DNA from: Planctomycetota bacterium
Lineage (GTDB): Bacteria; Planctomycetota; Phycisphaerae; Phycisphaerales; SM1A02
Assembly (NCBI GenBank): GCA_016873115.1
Contig: VGYB01000016.1
Span: 1-43,748 of the forward strand
Reading direction: 5' to 3'
Length of the DNA: 43,748 nt
The notes under the pieces are model-generated. The model was not told the DNA's origin, searched no databases, and worked only from the letters and a program-made list of their open reading frames with translations. The position numbers were made by a program, and so were the translations under genes. This document shows positions 1 through 7,143 of this stretch, piece after piece. The first letter of the stretch is position 1. Every line of letters begins with the position of its first letter.

Positions 1-2872
1 GCGCAATGTTGTAGTTCTCGCTGACCCGGTACTGAAGGCCGCCCTGCAGGAGTTCGTCATCGGGGTACTCACCCGTGTCATCGAAGGTGTTGACATAGCG
101 GTACTCGGTGTACCAGGTCACGGCAGGGGACTGCTCGATGCGGAAGCCAAGGGAACCTTGCGCAAGATCGTCGCCTTGGCTGTCGCGGTCCTCGAGCATC
201 CAGGTCATCATGCCGTAGAGCCCCAGCGCGTCGCCAAGCGCCCAAGTCCCCTGGCCGTAGAGGTGATCGCCCCATTGGCTGTACTCCGGTCGCCAGGCAT
301 AGAAACTCGGCATCGGGCTCTGGAAGTTCTTGAGGCCGAAGGTGTCGCCGGGGGTGTTGGTGGTGCGCTGCAGATCATTGCCGCGATCATCGACGACCAC
401 GCCCGCATCGACGGTGACCCAGTCCACGCTCTGCCAGTTGCCCGGACCGCCGCGCATGGTCTGCAGGCGCTGGTCGATGCCGGCCTGGCCGACCGTGCCG
501 CCTGACCAACCTTCCCACTCCTGGTCGTAGATGGGGTAGTTCGTGAGGTCGTTCGAATCCCAGCCGTACCACAACATGCCGTAAGGCTTGATGACATGGC
601 GCAGGCGCTCAAGGTCGAGCAGCCGGCTGCGCACGGTGTCATAGGAAGCGGTGAAGGTGGTGCTGGCCCGGACACCGCCGGCCAACAGGCCGCGGACCGA
701 GTCCGACTCGGAGGAATAGTCGTTGAAGTCGTTGAAGAAATAGCCGATGCCGTTGGCCGAGGCGAAGGGCGTGATGCGCGCATCACCAACATCGAGCGGC
801 AGGGCGAGTTCCTGCCGGGTGGCCACGCGACCTCGGATGTCCGAGTCGTACCCGGCACCTTCATAGGCCTCGCGGATGTTCTGCGAGGCGGCGAAGAGTG
901 GATTGACGCTGATCGCATCGGGATCCGCACCGATCTCATCGCTGTCGGTGTCCTGGATGTTCAGTGACATCACCGAGCCCGAGTACTCGCTGGACCAGGT
1001 CACGGCGCTGCCGAAGATCCGGTCACCGTAGCGGCGGTAGTTGAGCTCGGGATACTTCTCGGTGGTGTACGGGCGGCTGGCCAGCTGCCACATCGTGCTG
1101 ACCCAGTCGTTCGCGCTGATCGATGCCCCGAAGTCGAAGATCGAGTTGTCGGTCGACGAGGTCGTCCACGCGGCAGTCTCGTAGGGACGCCTCTCTTGGT
1201 AGTCATCGGGACGGAAGATGCTGACCAGCGTCGGATCGCTCTGCACGCCCAGCTGCAGACGGGTGTCGGCATCGGGCGAGGACTGCAGCACCCAGTCGGC
1301 CGTGACCATGCCGCGCCACTCGATCGGGCTGACCACATCGCCGCTGTTGGCCGTCTGTTCGGGGTTGCCGAAGTCATAGACACCGAAGAAGTCCGCATTC
1401 CATTTGCCGCCGGCGTCACCCTTCATGCGAAGGCCGGCATTGATGCCGTACTCAGACTGCACGCCGGCCTCGAGCGTGGCATCGAGGCCGCGCTCCCGCT
1501 GGAGGCCCAGCAGCACGAAGGGATCCAGTTCCACGCCGAAGACCGTGCCTTCAGGATCGCCGTAGCCGAGCTGGACCCCCTTGATCGGCATGCGGTCGAG
1601 CGAGCCCTGCACCGTGGGCATCCAGAAGAACGGCACGCGGCCGATCCGGCCGGTCACGTCATCGGCGATGACGAACGAATCGCCTGCAGCGGTCTGTGTC
1701 ACGGTGGCGCGCGAGACGCCCACGGAGAGATGCGGGACGAAGAACTCGCTGCTGGAGAGCGTCGATTCACCCACGCGCCATTGGCGACCGGCGACCTGTT
1801 GCATTTCGGCGGCGCGTGCCACGAGGAGCATGCCCTTGCGGTCCACGGTGCGCAAGACGGCGTCGGCGGCGTACGCCTTGTTGCGCACAAGGTCGTAGTA
1901 CATATGCCGGCAGCGGATGGTGTACTGGTAGTCCGTCGCGACGACATCGCCCTCGAGGTAGATGCCGACGATGTCCAGCGCGCTGAGCGTGGTGGCCGGC
2001 GAGGCATCCTTGCCCTTGGCCTTCAGCGCAGCAAGCGTCCCGGGCTCGAGGAACACCACGCTGCTCTCGGCCGACAGCTGCAGGTCGCGCGGACCGTCGT
2101 CGGTCCGCATGCCGGTGGCATCGATCTGCACGCCGCCGGTGATCGTGACGGAGTCAGTGGCGGAATCGAGCAGGATCGATCCACCGAACCAACTCACCGT
2201 GGCCGAGCCGGCGATGATGGGCACCGTGCCGGTATCAGCCGTGCGGATCGTGACCGGTGGCAGGGCGGTCGCATCGGTGCTGGCCCTGATCGGCGCACCG
2301 ACCGAGATGGGAGTCTCGGGCGGTGTGGGCGTGACATCGATGTCGGGAAGCTGTTCGAGCACGGGTGCACCCGTGGCGATCCCTCGAAGGTGACGCTGCA
2401 ATCGCGCAACACCCTTGCCAAGTTCCGGCCTTCCCGCCGGAGCGCCGCGATCGGTGAGCACGGTCGTGAGTTGGACGGCGCCCCGTGTGCTGCCGGTGAC
2501 GAGCAGTTCCTTGCCGCCAGCGCCGATGCCGGCGTACCGAGTGGGCTCGCTCGCGACGGGGAAGTAGACGGCGTACTGCGTGATGAGTCCGCCTGCTGAC
2601 GGGATTCGGTTGATCCACACGCTCGCGGACGGGGCACTGAAGGCATAGTCACCGAGGTTGACCAGGACATCGCCCTCGAGCCAGAGCCGCTTGGTGTCGA
2701 GCGTGGTCCACTCCCAGCGGCGCTCTGCAGTGATCGTGAGCCCACCATCGACCGGCTCGACGGGGAGCACGAAGCCCGCGAGCGACTCGCCGTTCACGAC
2801 CAGATCGACCTGCTGCGCAGCCGCCAGTGGACCGAAGGCCATCGGGAGCAGCAGGACCAGGGCAGAGCGCAT
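1..2872 (-). CDS. LptD/OstA-like outer-membrane LPS-assembly protein (3' end cut by window edge)
   Basis: The frame is open without a stop from ATG at 2872 to base 1 (957 codons seen; C-terminus outside). Residues 1-19 are a signal peptide (MRSALVLLLPMAFG..AAAQ). The N-terminal half has beta-rich repeats like the OstA/LptA jellyroll, followed near residue 405-420 by RIGRVPFFWMPT, which resembles the LptD segment joining periplasmic domain and barrel (VPxFYxPY). The C-terminal half is rich in aromatic residues and alternating polar/hydrophobic strands (for example EYRYVNTFDDTGEYPDDELLQ), as expected of a beta-barrel. LptD inserts lipopolysaccharide into the outer leaflet, so this suggests a diderm envelope. 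The gene follows the UbiA-like gene by 14 nt and is probably co-transcribed. The family assignment comes from pattern, not a search; a general OstA-domain barrel protein is the alternative. Confidence 0.7.
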   Translation of the reverse strand, partial: MRSALVLLLPMAFGPLAAAQQVDLVVNGESLAGFVLPVEPVDGGLTITAERRWEWTTLDTKRLWLEGDVLVNLGDYAFSAPSASVWINRIPSAGGLITQYAVYFPVASEPTRYAGIGAGGKELLVTGSTRGAVQLTTVLTDRGAPAGRPELGKGVARLQRHLRGIATGAPVLEQLPDIDVTPTPPETPISVGAPIRASTDATALPPVTIRTADTGTVPIIAGSATVSWFGGSILLDSATDSVTITGGVQIDATGMRTDDGPRDLQLSAESSVVFLEPGTLAALKAKGKDASPATTLSALDIVGIYLEGDVVATDYQYTIRCRHMYYDLVRNKAYAADAVLRTVDRKGMLLVARAAEMQQVAGRQWRVGESTLSSSEFFVPHLSVGVSRATVTQTAAGDSFVIADDVTGRIGRVPFFWMPTVQGSLDRMPIKGVQLGYGDPEGTVFGVELDPFVLLGLQRERGLDATLEAGVQSEYGINAGLRMKGDAGGKWNADFFGVYDFGNPEQTANSGDVVSPIEWRGMVTADWVLQSSPDADTRLQLGVQSDPTLVSIFRPDDYQERRPYETAAWTTSSTDNSIFDFGASISANDWVSTMWQLASRPYTTEKYPELNYRRYGDRIFGSAVTWSSEYSGSVMSLNIQDTDSDEIGADPDAISVNPLFAASQNIREAYEGAGYDSDIRGRVATRQELALPLDVGDARITPFASANGIGYFFNDFNDYSSESDSVRGLLAGGVRASTTFTASYDTVRSRLLDLERLRHVIKPYGMLWYGWDSNDLTNYPIYDQEWEGWSGGTVGQAGIDQRLQTMRGGPGNWQSVDWVTVDAGVVVDDRGNDLQRTTNTPGDTFGLKNFQSPMPSFYAWRPEYSQWGDHLYGQGTWALGDALGLYGMMTWMLEDRDSQGDDLAQGSLGFRIEQSPAVTWYTEYRYVNTFDDTGEYPDDELLQGGLQYRVSENYNIA

Positions 2873-2886
2873 GGAGCGATGGTAGT

Positions 2887-3837
2887 TCACGGCTGGTAGT
2901 CGAGTGGTCGCGCCAGGTGGAGGCCGGTCCGTACGCCCGCGTCCACCAAGGCCAGCGCCAAGGCAGCACCGGCAAAGCTTGCGGCGGCCTCGGGCCGACC
3001 CATGCACAGGAACCATGCAGAAGGCATCAGGGCCTGCGTCAGCGTGGCCAGTCGCGCGAACCGGTCGGCCTGGCGCGGCGCACCGCTGGTCATGCGCCGC
3101 ATGGCCAAGGACACCACCACGAATGCGACCAGGAGGATGCACGCGACGATGATGCCGTCCCTCGGACGCTCGAAACCGACCATGGGGTCCAGGGCCTGGG
3201 GCGCGACCCACCAGACGAGCAGGGCGGACCATGCAGCCCACAGCGCCGTGGCGAAGAGCATCCCGCGGACCGTGGCGGCGGGTCGCTTCTGCCGCAGGCG
3301 ATGCACGATGCCCGCCACGATGGCCGTGAAGGTCATCGAGAACCAGAAGGGCAGGAGGACGACCGGGTGCTGGTCCGGGACGAGCATGTGCAGTGCACCG
3401 ATCACCCCCAGGCTCACGAACCCGAAGGCCGGGATGAACTTGGCCAGCACGTTGTAGACGACGATCCCGGCGGCCGAGAGCCCCGCGACCAGCATGCCAC
3501 CACGACCGAACTGCGACGCGGCTGCCAGCGCCGCGAGCAGGCTGACCACGGCCAGTGCGGCCAGCCACTGCACGGAGACCAGCCATCGCCCGTGCCGCTC
3601 CGTGGCGAACGCACGGTCATGCTTGCGATCCAGGACATCGTTCATGGCGACGCCGAAGATGAAGAGGCCCAGCGAGACCACGCTCATGGACAGCAGCAGC
3701 ACGGTGAGATCACCCTCGAGCCGGCCGGCGCGATGGGCGATGGCCACCGCGAACCAGCCCTCGGCCATGGCACCGTAGGCCAATCCGGTGCGCGCGGCCT
3801 GGACCCCTGCGGCAAGCCGGCGCAGCGCTCCGTGCAT
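2887..3837 (-). CDS. UbiA-family membrane protein with only the first Asp motif
   Basis: A 316-residue polytopic membrane protein with about eight to nine hydrophobic segments. Residues 66-74 read NDVLDRKHD, the NDxxDxxxD motif that binds Mg-diphosphate in UbiA prenyltransferases, followed by the typical YNVLAKFIPAFGF region. The second Asp motif, DxxxDxxxD after the fifth or sixth helix, is not seen; the corresponding cytoplasmic loop reads GIVHRLRQKRPA. UbiA enzymes attach polyprenyl chains to aromatic acceptors (quinones, haem O, chlorophyll). Loss of the second motif makes normal prenyl transfer doubtful. The gene lies directly upstream of the LptD-like gene and divergent from ribH, with a -10 hexamer 6 nt before its ATG. 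Family is fairly sure; substrate and activity are unknown. Confidence 0.8.
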   Translation of the reverse strand: MHGALRRLAAGVQAARTGLAYGAMAEGWFAVAIAHRAGRLEGDLTVLLLSMSVVSLGLFIFGVAMNDVLDRKHDRAFATERHGRWLVSVQWLAALAVVSLLAALAAASQFGRGGMLVAGLSAAGIVVYNVLAKFIPAFGFVSLGVIGALHMLVPDQHPVVLLPFWFSMTFTAIVAGIVHRLRQKRPAATVRGMLFATALWAAWSALLVWWVAPQALDPMVGFERPRDGIIVACILLVAFVVVSLAMRRMTSGAPRQADRFARLATLTQALMPSAWFLCMGRPEAAASFAGAALALALVDAGVRTGLHLARPLDYQP

Positions 3838-3843
3838 GGGACG

Positions 3844-3849
3844 AGGCTA
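3844..3849 (-). promoter_or_regulatory. -10 element (TAGCCT) of the UbiA-like/lptD unit, leaderless
   Basis: TAGCCT on the minus strand, with 6 nt (cgtccc) before the ATG at 3837, so the first base of the start codon is at the expected transcription start. No clear -35 box. It shares bases 3848-3849 with the opposing ribH -10. Confidence 0.5.
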
Positions 3850-3853
3850 CCAT
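3848..3853 (+). promoter_or_regulatory. -10 element (TACCAT) of the ribH-nusB-ftsY operon
   Basis: TACCAT on the plus strand, with 9 nt (cttcgcccc) before ATG 3863, predicting a leader of about 3 nt. It overlaps the minus-strand -10 at 3844-3849, giving a back-to-back promoter inside a 25-bp gap. Confidence 0.4.
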
Positions 3854-3862
3854 CTTCGCCCC

Positions 3863-4363
3863 ATGCAACCTGCCGTTCCCTCCGCAGCCATCAACGCCCG
3901 GTCACTGCGCATCGTGATCGTGACGAGTACCTACCACTCGAACCTCACGAGCGCTCTCGAGCGTGGAGCGGTCAAGGCGTTCGAGCATGCGGGTGGGGAC
4001 CCGTCGAAGCTCAGGATCCTCAAAGCACCGGGCGCGTTCGAGCTCGTGGCGATCAGCCGCGCCGCCGCGGTACGCGATGATGTCGACGCCGTGGTCGCGC
4101 TCGGCTGCGTCCTGACCGGCGAGACGAGCCATGACCGGCACATCTGCGATGCCGTGGCGCATGGACTGGTGCGGATCTCGGTTGAGTTCGGCAAGCCCGC
4201 GGCCTTCGGCCTCTTGACCTGCCAGACCCTGAGCCAGGCGCAGGCTCGTGCCGGAGGAGCCAAGGGCAACAAGGGCGAGGAAGCCATGCGCGCCGCGATC
4301 GGTGCCGCCCAGACCATCAAGGAGCTTCAGGGCTTCTTATGGGAAAAGAGGGAGCTTCAGTGA
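3863..4363 (+). CDS. ribH: 6,7-dimethyl-8-ribityllumazine synthase
   Basis: Makes 6,7-dimethyl-8-ribityllumazine from the aminopyrimidine and dihydroxybutanone phosphate, the penultimate step of riboflavin synthesis, in the cytoplasm. The 166-residue protein has the family signatures: PGAFEL at 56-61, VALGCVLTGETSH at 78-90 with the catalytic His at 90, and GNKGEEAMRAA near the C-terminus. Start ATG 3863 was chosen because upstream in-frame codons would overlap the divergent UbiA-like gene and because a -10 hexamer sits 9 nt before it. First gene of an operon with nusB (4-base overlap) and ftsY; ribH-nusB pairing is common in bacteria. No other riboflavin gene is in the window. Confidence 0.95.
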   Translation: MQPAVPSAAINARSLRIVIVTSTYHSNLTSALERGAVKAFEHAGGDPSKLRILKAPGAFELVAISRAAAVRDDVDAVVALGCVLTGETSHDRHICDAVAHGLVRISVEFGKPAAFGLLTCQTLSQAQARAGGAKGNKGEEAMRAAIGAAQTIKELQGFLWEKRELQ

Positions 4364-4782
4364 GCGCACCCGCTGACCTGGTCGTGCGGCGCTGTGCGCT
4401 GCAGGCCATGTACCAGTTCGATGCGGTGCCAGGCGTATCGCCCGAGGCGGTGCGTCGATCGCTCGACGAGAGCGATGGCAACGAGACGCACCATGACGCT
4501 GGCTTTGCGCTGGCCTGCCTGGCGTGGGAGCACCGCGCTGATGCCGATGCCGACATCGTCGCGTTGGCGCCCGACTGGCCATCGCACCGACAACCCATGA
4601 TCGACCGCAACCTGCTCCGACTGGGCTGGTACGAGCTCCTGATCGGCAAGGTTGCGCCGGGGCTGGCCATTGGTGATGCCGTCGAATTGGCCAAGGAGTT
4701 CGGCACCGAACGCAGCGGCGGCTTCGTCAATGGGGTGCTCGACCAGGTGGCACGCCGCGTGGCGGGCGGGGGCGCCGCGTGA
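4360..4782 (+). CDS. nusB: Transcription antitermination factor NusB
   Basis: NusB binds boxA RNA with S10 and supports rRNA antitermination. The protein is about 140 residues, helical, with the conserved block DRNLLRLGWYELL and AIGDAVELAKEFGTERSGGFVNGVLDQVA near the C-terminus. I prefer GTG 4360: it overlaps the ribH stop (GTGA), has AGGGAG five to six bases upstream, and starts the protein just before the RRCALQAMYQF helix as in other NusB proteins. An in-frame ATG at 4339 would add seven residues, but its nearest purine-rich site (AAGGAG) is 14 nt away. Translationally coupled to ribH and, through another GTGA overlap, to ftsY. Confidence 0.92.
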   Translation: MSAPADLVVRRCALQAMYQFDAVPGVSPEAVRRSLDESDGNETHHDAGFALACLAWEHRADADADIVALAPDWPSHRQPMIDRNLLRLGWYELLIGKVAPGLAIGDAVELAKEFGTERSGGFVNGVLDQVARRVAGGGAA

Positions 4783-5699
4783 TCTTCCGTACGGCCGTCG
4801 AGGCCATCAAGCGAGGGCTCGCCAAGACGGCAGCCACGCTCGGGTCCGGCCTGAAGACGCTGCTGCATGGGAAGTCGCTCAGTGAGGATGTGCTCGCCGA
4901 GCTCGAGTCGCGGCTCATTGCCGCCGATGTCGGCGTGCGTGCCGCGCGCGAGATCGTGGAAGCGCTGCGGGTGGAGTACCGCGCCGGCCGCGTCGAGCGC
5001 GGCGAGGATGCGCTCGAGTTCCTGAAGAAGACGCTGAAGGCGCGCTGGAAGGAAGCGCCGACCGGGCTTGGATATGCATCCGGGAAGCCCACGGTCATTC
5101 TGGTCGTCGGTGTGAATGGCGCCGGCAAGACGACGAGCGTGGCGAAGATCGCCAAGACGATCCGCGACAGCGGTCGCACGGTGCTGCTTGGTGCGGCAGA
5201 CACCTTCCGCGCCGGTGCAGTCGAGCAGCTCAAGACATGGGGGCAGCGCCTGGGCATGGAGGTCGTGGCTGGCGGGGCCAATGCGGATCCTGCAGCCGTG
5301 ACCTTCGATGCCGCCGAGGCGGCCCTGAGCCGCGGCGTCGATGTCCTGCTCATCGACACGGCTGGCCGCCTGCATACGCAGGACCACCTGATGCGCCAGC
5401 TCACCAAGGTCCGTGATGTGGTGCGGCGCAAGATTCCAGATGCACCGCACGAGGTGCTGCTGGTGCTCGATGCCACGAGCGGCCAGAACGCCATCCAGCA
5501 GGCGCAGGTCTTCAAGCAGGCCGTCGATGTGACCGGGATCTTCCTGGCCAAGCTCGATGGCACCGCTCGCGGTGGTGTCGTGGTGGCGATCCGCGATGCG
5601 ATCGATGTGCCGGTCAAGCTCGTGGGGACGGGCGAGACGCCCGAGGATGTCCAGCCATTCGATCCGGACCAGTTCGTCGAGGCGATGTTCTCGGCCTGA
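4779..5699 (+). CDS. ftsY: Signal recognition particle receptor FtsY
   Basis: SRP-type GTPase that docks ribosome-SRP complexes at the inner membrane. The 306 residues contain the helical N domain (about 1-100) and the G domain: P-loop GVNGAGKT 111-118, DTFRAGAVEQL 141-151, DTAGR 193-197 and AKLDG 257-261, then GTGETPEDVQPF near the end. The acidic A domain found in E. coli FtsY is absent; the protein begins with an amphipathic stretch (MIFRTAVEAIKRGLAKT), which could be the membrane-targeting helix, as in other short FtsY proteins. The GTG start overlaps the nusB stop by four bases. Confidence 0.95.
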   Translation: MIFRTAVEAIKRGLAKTAATLGSGLKTLLHGKSLSEDVLAELESRLIAADVGVRAAREIVEALRVEYRAGRVERGEDALEFLKKTLKARWKEAPTGLGYASGKPTVILVVGVNGAGKTTSVAKIAKTIRDSGRTVLLGAADTFRAGAVEQLKTWGQRLGMEVVAGGANADPAAVTFDAAEAALSRGVDVLLIDTAGRLHTQDHLMRQLTKVRDVVRRKIPDAPHEVLLVLDATSGQNAIQQAQVFKQAVDVTGIFLAKLDGTARGGVVVAIRDAIDVPVKLVGTGETPEDVQPFDPDQFVEAMFSA

Positions 5700-5749
5700 T
5701 CGACATGGATTCATGCGGATTGGCGCGTGGCCGGCCGGCCCGCCGCGGC

Positions 5750-5755
5750 TACGAT
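5750..5755 (+). promoter_or_regulatory. -10 element (TACGAT) of the pseudopilin unit, leaderless
   Basis: TACGAT followed by 6 nt (ccatcc) and ATG 5762. No recognisable -35 box or Shine-Dalgarno. It supports the ATG at 5762 over an in-frame ATG at 5705. Confidence 0.5.
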
Positions 5756-5761
5756 CCATCC

Positions 5762-6418
5762 ATGCGCCGGTCGTTCACGCTCATCGAAGTGCTCGTGGTC
5801 ATCGGGATCATCGTGATCCTGATCGGCATCCTGCTGCCCGCGCTGTCGTCGATCCGCGCCGAGAGCGAGAGCGCAACATGCCGCAGCAACCTCAAGCAGG
5901 CCTTCACCGGCCTGCAGTCGGCGATGAACGTTCGCAAGGGCATGCTGCCGATGTGTGAATTCATTCCGGTCGTGCTGCCCGAGGGGCCTGAGGGCGGGCT
6001 GCCCAAGGCGCTGAAGGGGTATGTCGAGATCGACAGCCCGATCTGGCTCTGCCCCAGTGACTCCAACGAGGACTCGCTTGCCACCGGCACGAGCTACACC
6101 TATGTGCCCGGGCTGATTCGCTACCTCCCGCAGTTCCAGCTCGATGTCTTCCAGGCGCTCGCTGCGTTGCCTCCGAATACCCCGCAGGATCAGCGCGACC
6201 GCGTGCGCAACGACCTCGAGGCGCGGCTGGTGACGCGGTTCCTCGAGAAGCCCTTCTTGAGTGCCGACGGCGGCGCCGTGAAGATCCCGCTCCTGATCGA
6301 CAGCGAGGATCGGCACCTCAAGGGTGCGCGCAGCCCACGCAACGGGGTCTTCCTGGACGGCAGTGTGGATGAAGCCACGATGGACGACGGGATTCCCGAT
6401 GATGATGATGGAGGCTGA
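5762..6418 (+). CDS. Type II secretion/type IV pseudopilin-like protein
   Basis: 218 residues. The N-terminus MRRSFTLIEVLVVIG is a class III prepilin signal followed by a hydrophobic helix (residues 5-27) and the CRSNLKQ block common in planctomycete pseudopilin-like proteins. The residue before the cleavage point is Ser, not the usual Gly (S|FTLIE); Glu+5 is present. The C-terminal domain contains WLCPSDSNED and an acidic tail (DDGIPDDDDGG) that could bind calcium. Such proteins are exported and processed by a PilD-type peptidase; their role in planctomycetes is mostly unknown. Start ATG 5762 fits the signal and the promoter hexamer. Followed three bases later by an unknown membrane-anchored gene. 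Confidence 0.8.
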   Translation: MRRSFTLIEVLVVIGIIVILIGILLPALSSIRAESESATCRSNLKQAFTGLQSAMNVRKGMLPMCEFIPVVLPEGPEGGLPKALKGYVEIDSPIWLCPSDSNEDSLATGTSYTYVPGLIRYLPQFQLDVFQALAALPPNTPQDQRDRVRNDLEARLVTRFLEKPFLSADGGAVKIPLLIDSEDRHLKGARSPRNGVFLDGSVDEATMDDGIPDDDDGG

Positions 6419-6421
6419 TGG

Positions 6422-7135
6422 ATGATTGCACTTCCCGCAGGATTCGATGACCGTCGCGCATGGCGCTCGCTGGCGATCGCCACGCTCGTGGCCTTGCTGC
6501 TCGCCCTGCCGCTGTACTGGTGGTTCGCGGTTCGTTGGAAGCCGCCGCCGAGCATCTTCGATGCACCGGTCGACGATGTGCTGGGCTATCTGGCCCTGGA
6601 TGACTTCAACAAGCTGCCGCTCGATGAGCGCCTCAAGTTCATGATGGACTTCGCCGGCAGGTTCCGTGGGATGGACTCCGGCGACAGCGCGGTCATGGCC
6701 GGTTTCATGGCGGGGGTGACCGGACCGTCGCGTGAGCAGATGACGAAGAACGTGCGCACGCTCGCGAAGGATGTCCTTGCCGATGGCAGCAAGCGCTACC
6801 TGGCACTGCCGGCCGCGGAGCGTGCGAAGTTCCTCGATCAGTGGCTGGTCGAGTGGGAGCGCCGCATGCGCCTGGTCACGCGCGGCGACGAGGGCAAGGA
6901 GAGCGACGCCGATCGCCTCAAGAAGATCAAGTCCGATGTCAAGCGCAGCGAGGAGCGTCGCACCAAGCGCATGGCCGACGGCCGCGATGGCTTGCCTGAT
7001 CTCGAGGGCGAGGGTGCCGTTGCGTTCATGGATTTTTGGCAGTCCGAGATCGAGACGACGGCCAGCCCGGCGGAGCAGGGCCAGATCGGCCGCTTCCTCG
7101 AGGACATGCGCAAGCACCTGTCGGGCGTCTTCTGA
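6422..7135 (+). CDS. Membrane-anchored protein of unknown function
   Basis: 237 residues, not recognised. One transmembrane helix at about 17-37 (LAIATLVALLLALPLYWWFAV) follows a short basic N-terminus, so the remaining about 200 residues probably face the periplasm. That part is charged and helical (a Lys/Arg/Glu-rich stretch around 160-195), consistent with a coiled or helical bundle. GGAGG lies seven bases before ATG 6422. It follows the pseudopilin-like gene by three bases and precedes hrpB by eight, so the three are probably one transcript; a role with the pseudopilin is only inferred. Confidence 0.75.
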   Translation: MIALPAGFDDRRAWRSLAIATLVALLLALPLYWWFAVRWKPPPSIFDAPVDDVLGYLALDDFNKLPLDERLKFMMDFAGRFRGMDSGDSAVMAGFMAGVTGPSREQMTKNVRTLAKDVLADGSKRYLALPAAERAKFLDQWLVEWERRMRLVTRGDEGKESDADRLKKIKSDVKRSEERRTKRMADGRDGLPDLEGEGAVAFMDFWQSEIETTASPAEQGQIGRFLEDMRKHLSGVF

Positions 7136-7143
7136 GTCCAGCG

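Noticed and set aside
1196..2599. 467-codon plus frame opposite the LptD-like gene
   Set aside because: The minus frame is open from 2872 to base 1, begins with a signal peptide and has barrel-like composition; the plus product is His/Asp/Arg-rich without a fold.
4339..4359. ATG 4339 as the nusB start
   Set aside because: Its nearest purine-rich site is 14 nt away, while GTG 4360 has AGGGAG at normal spacing and a 4-base overlap with the ribH stop like the next junction.
4317..5759. 480-codon open frame on minus, antisense to nusB-ftsY
   Set aside because: It lies opposite clearly conserved genes, its product is Arg/His/Ala-rich with no domain, and high G+C with strong third-position bias produces such antisense frames throughout the window.
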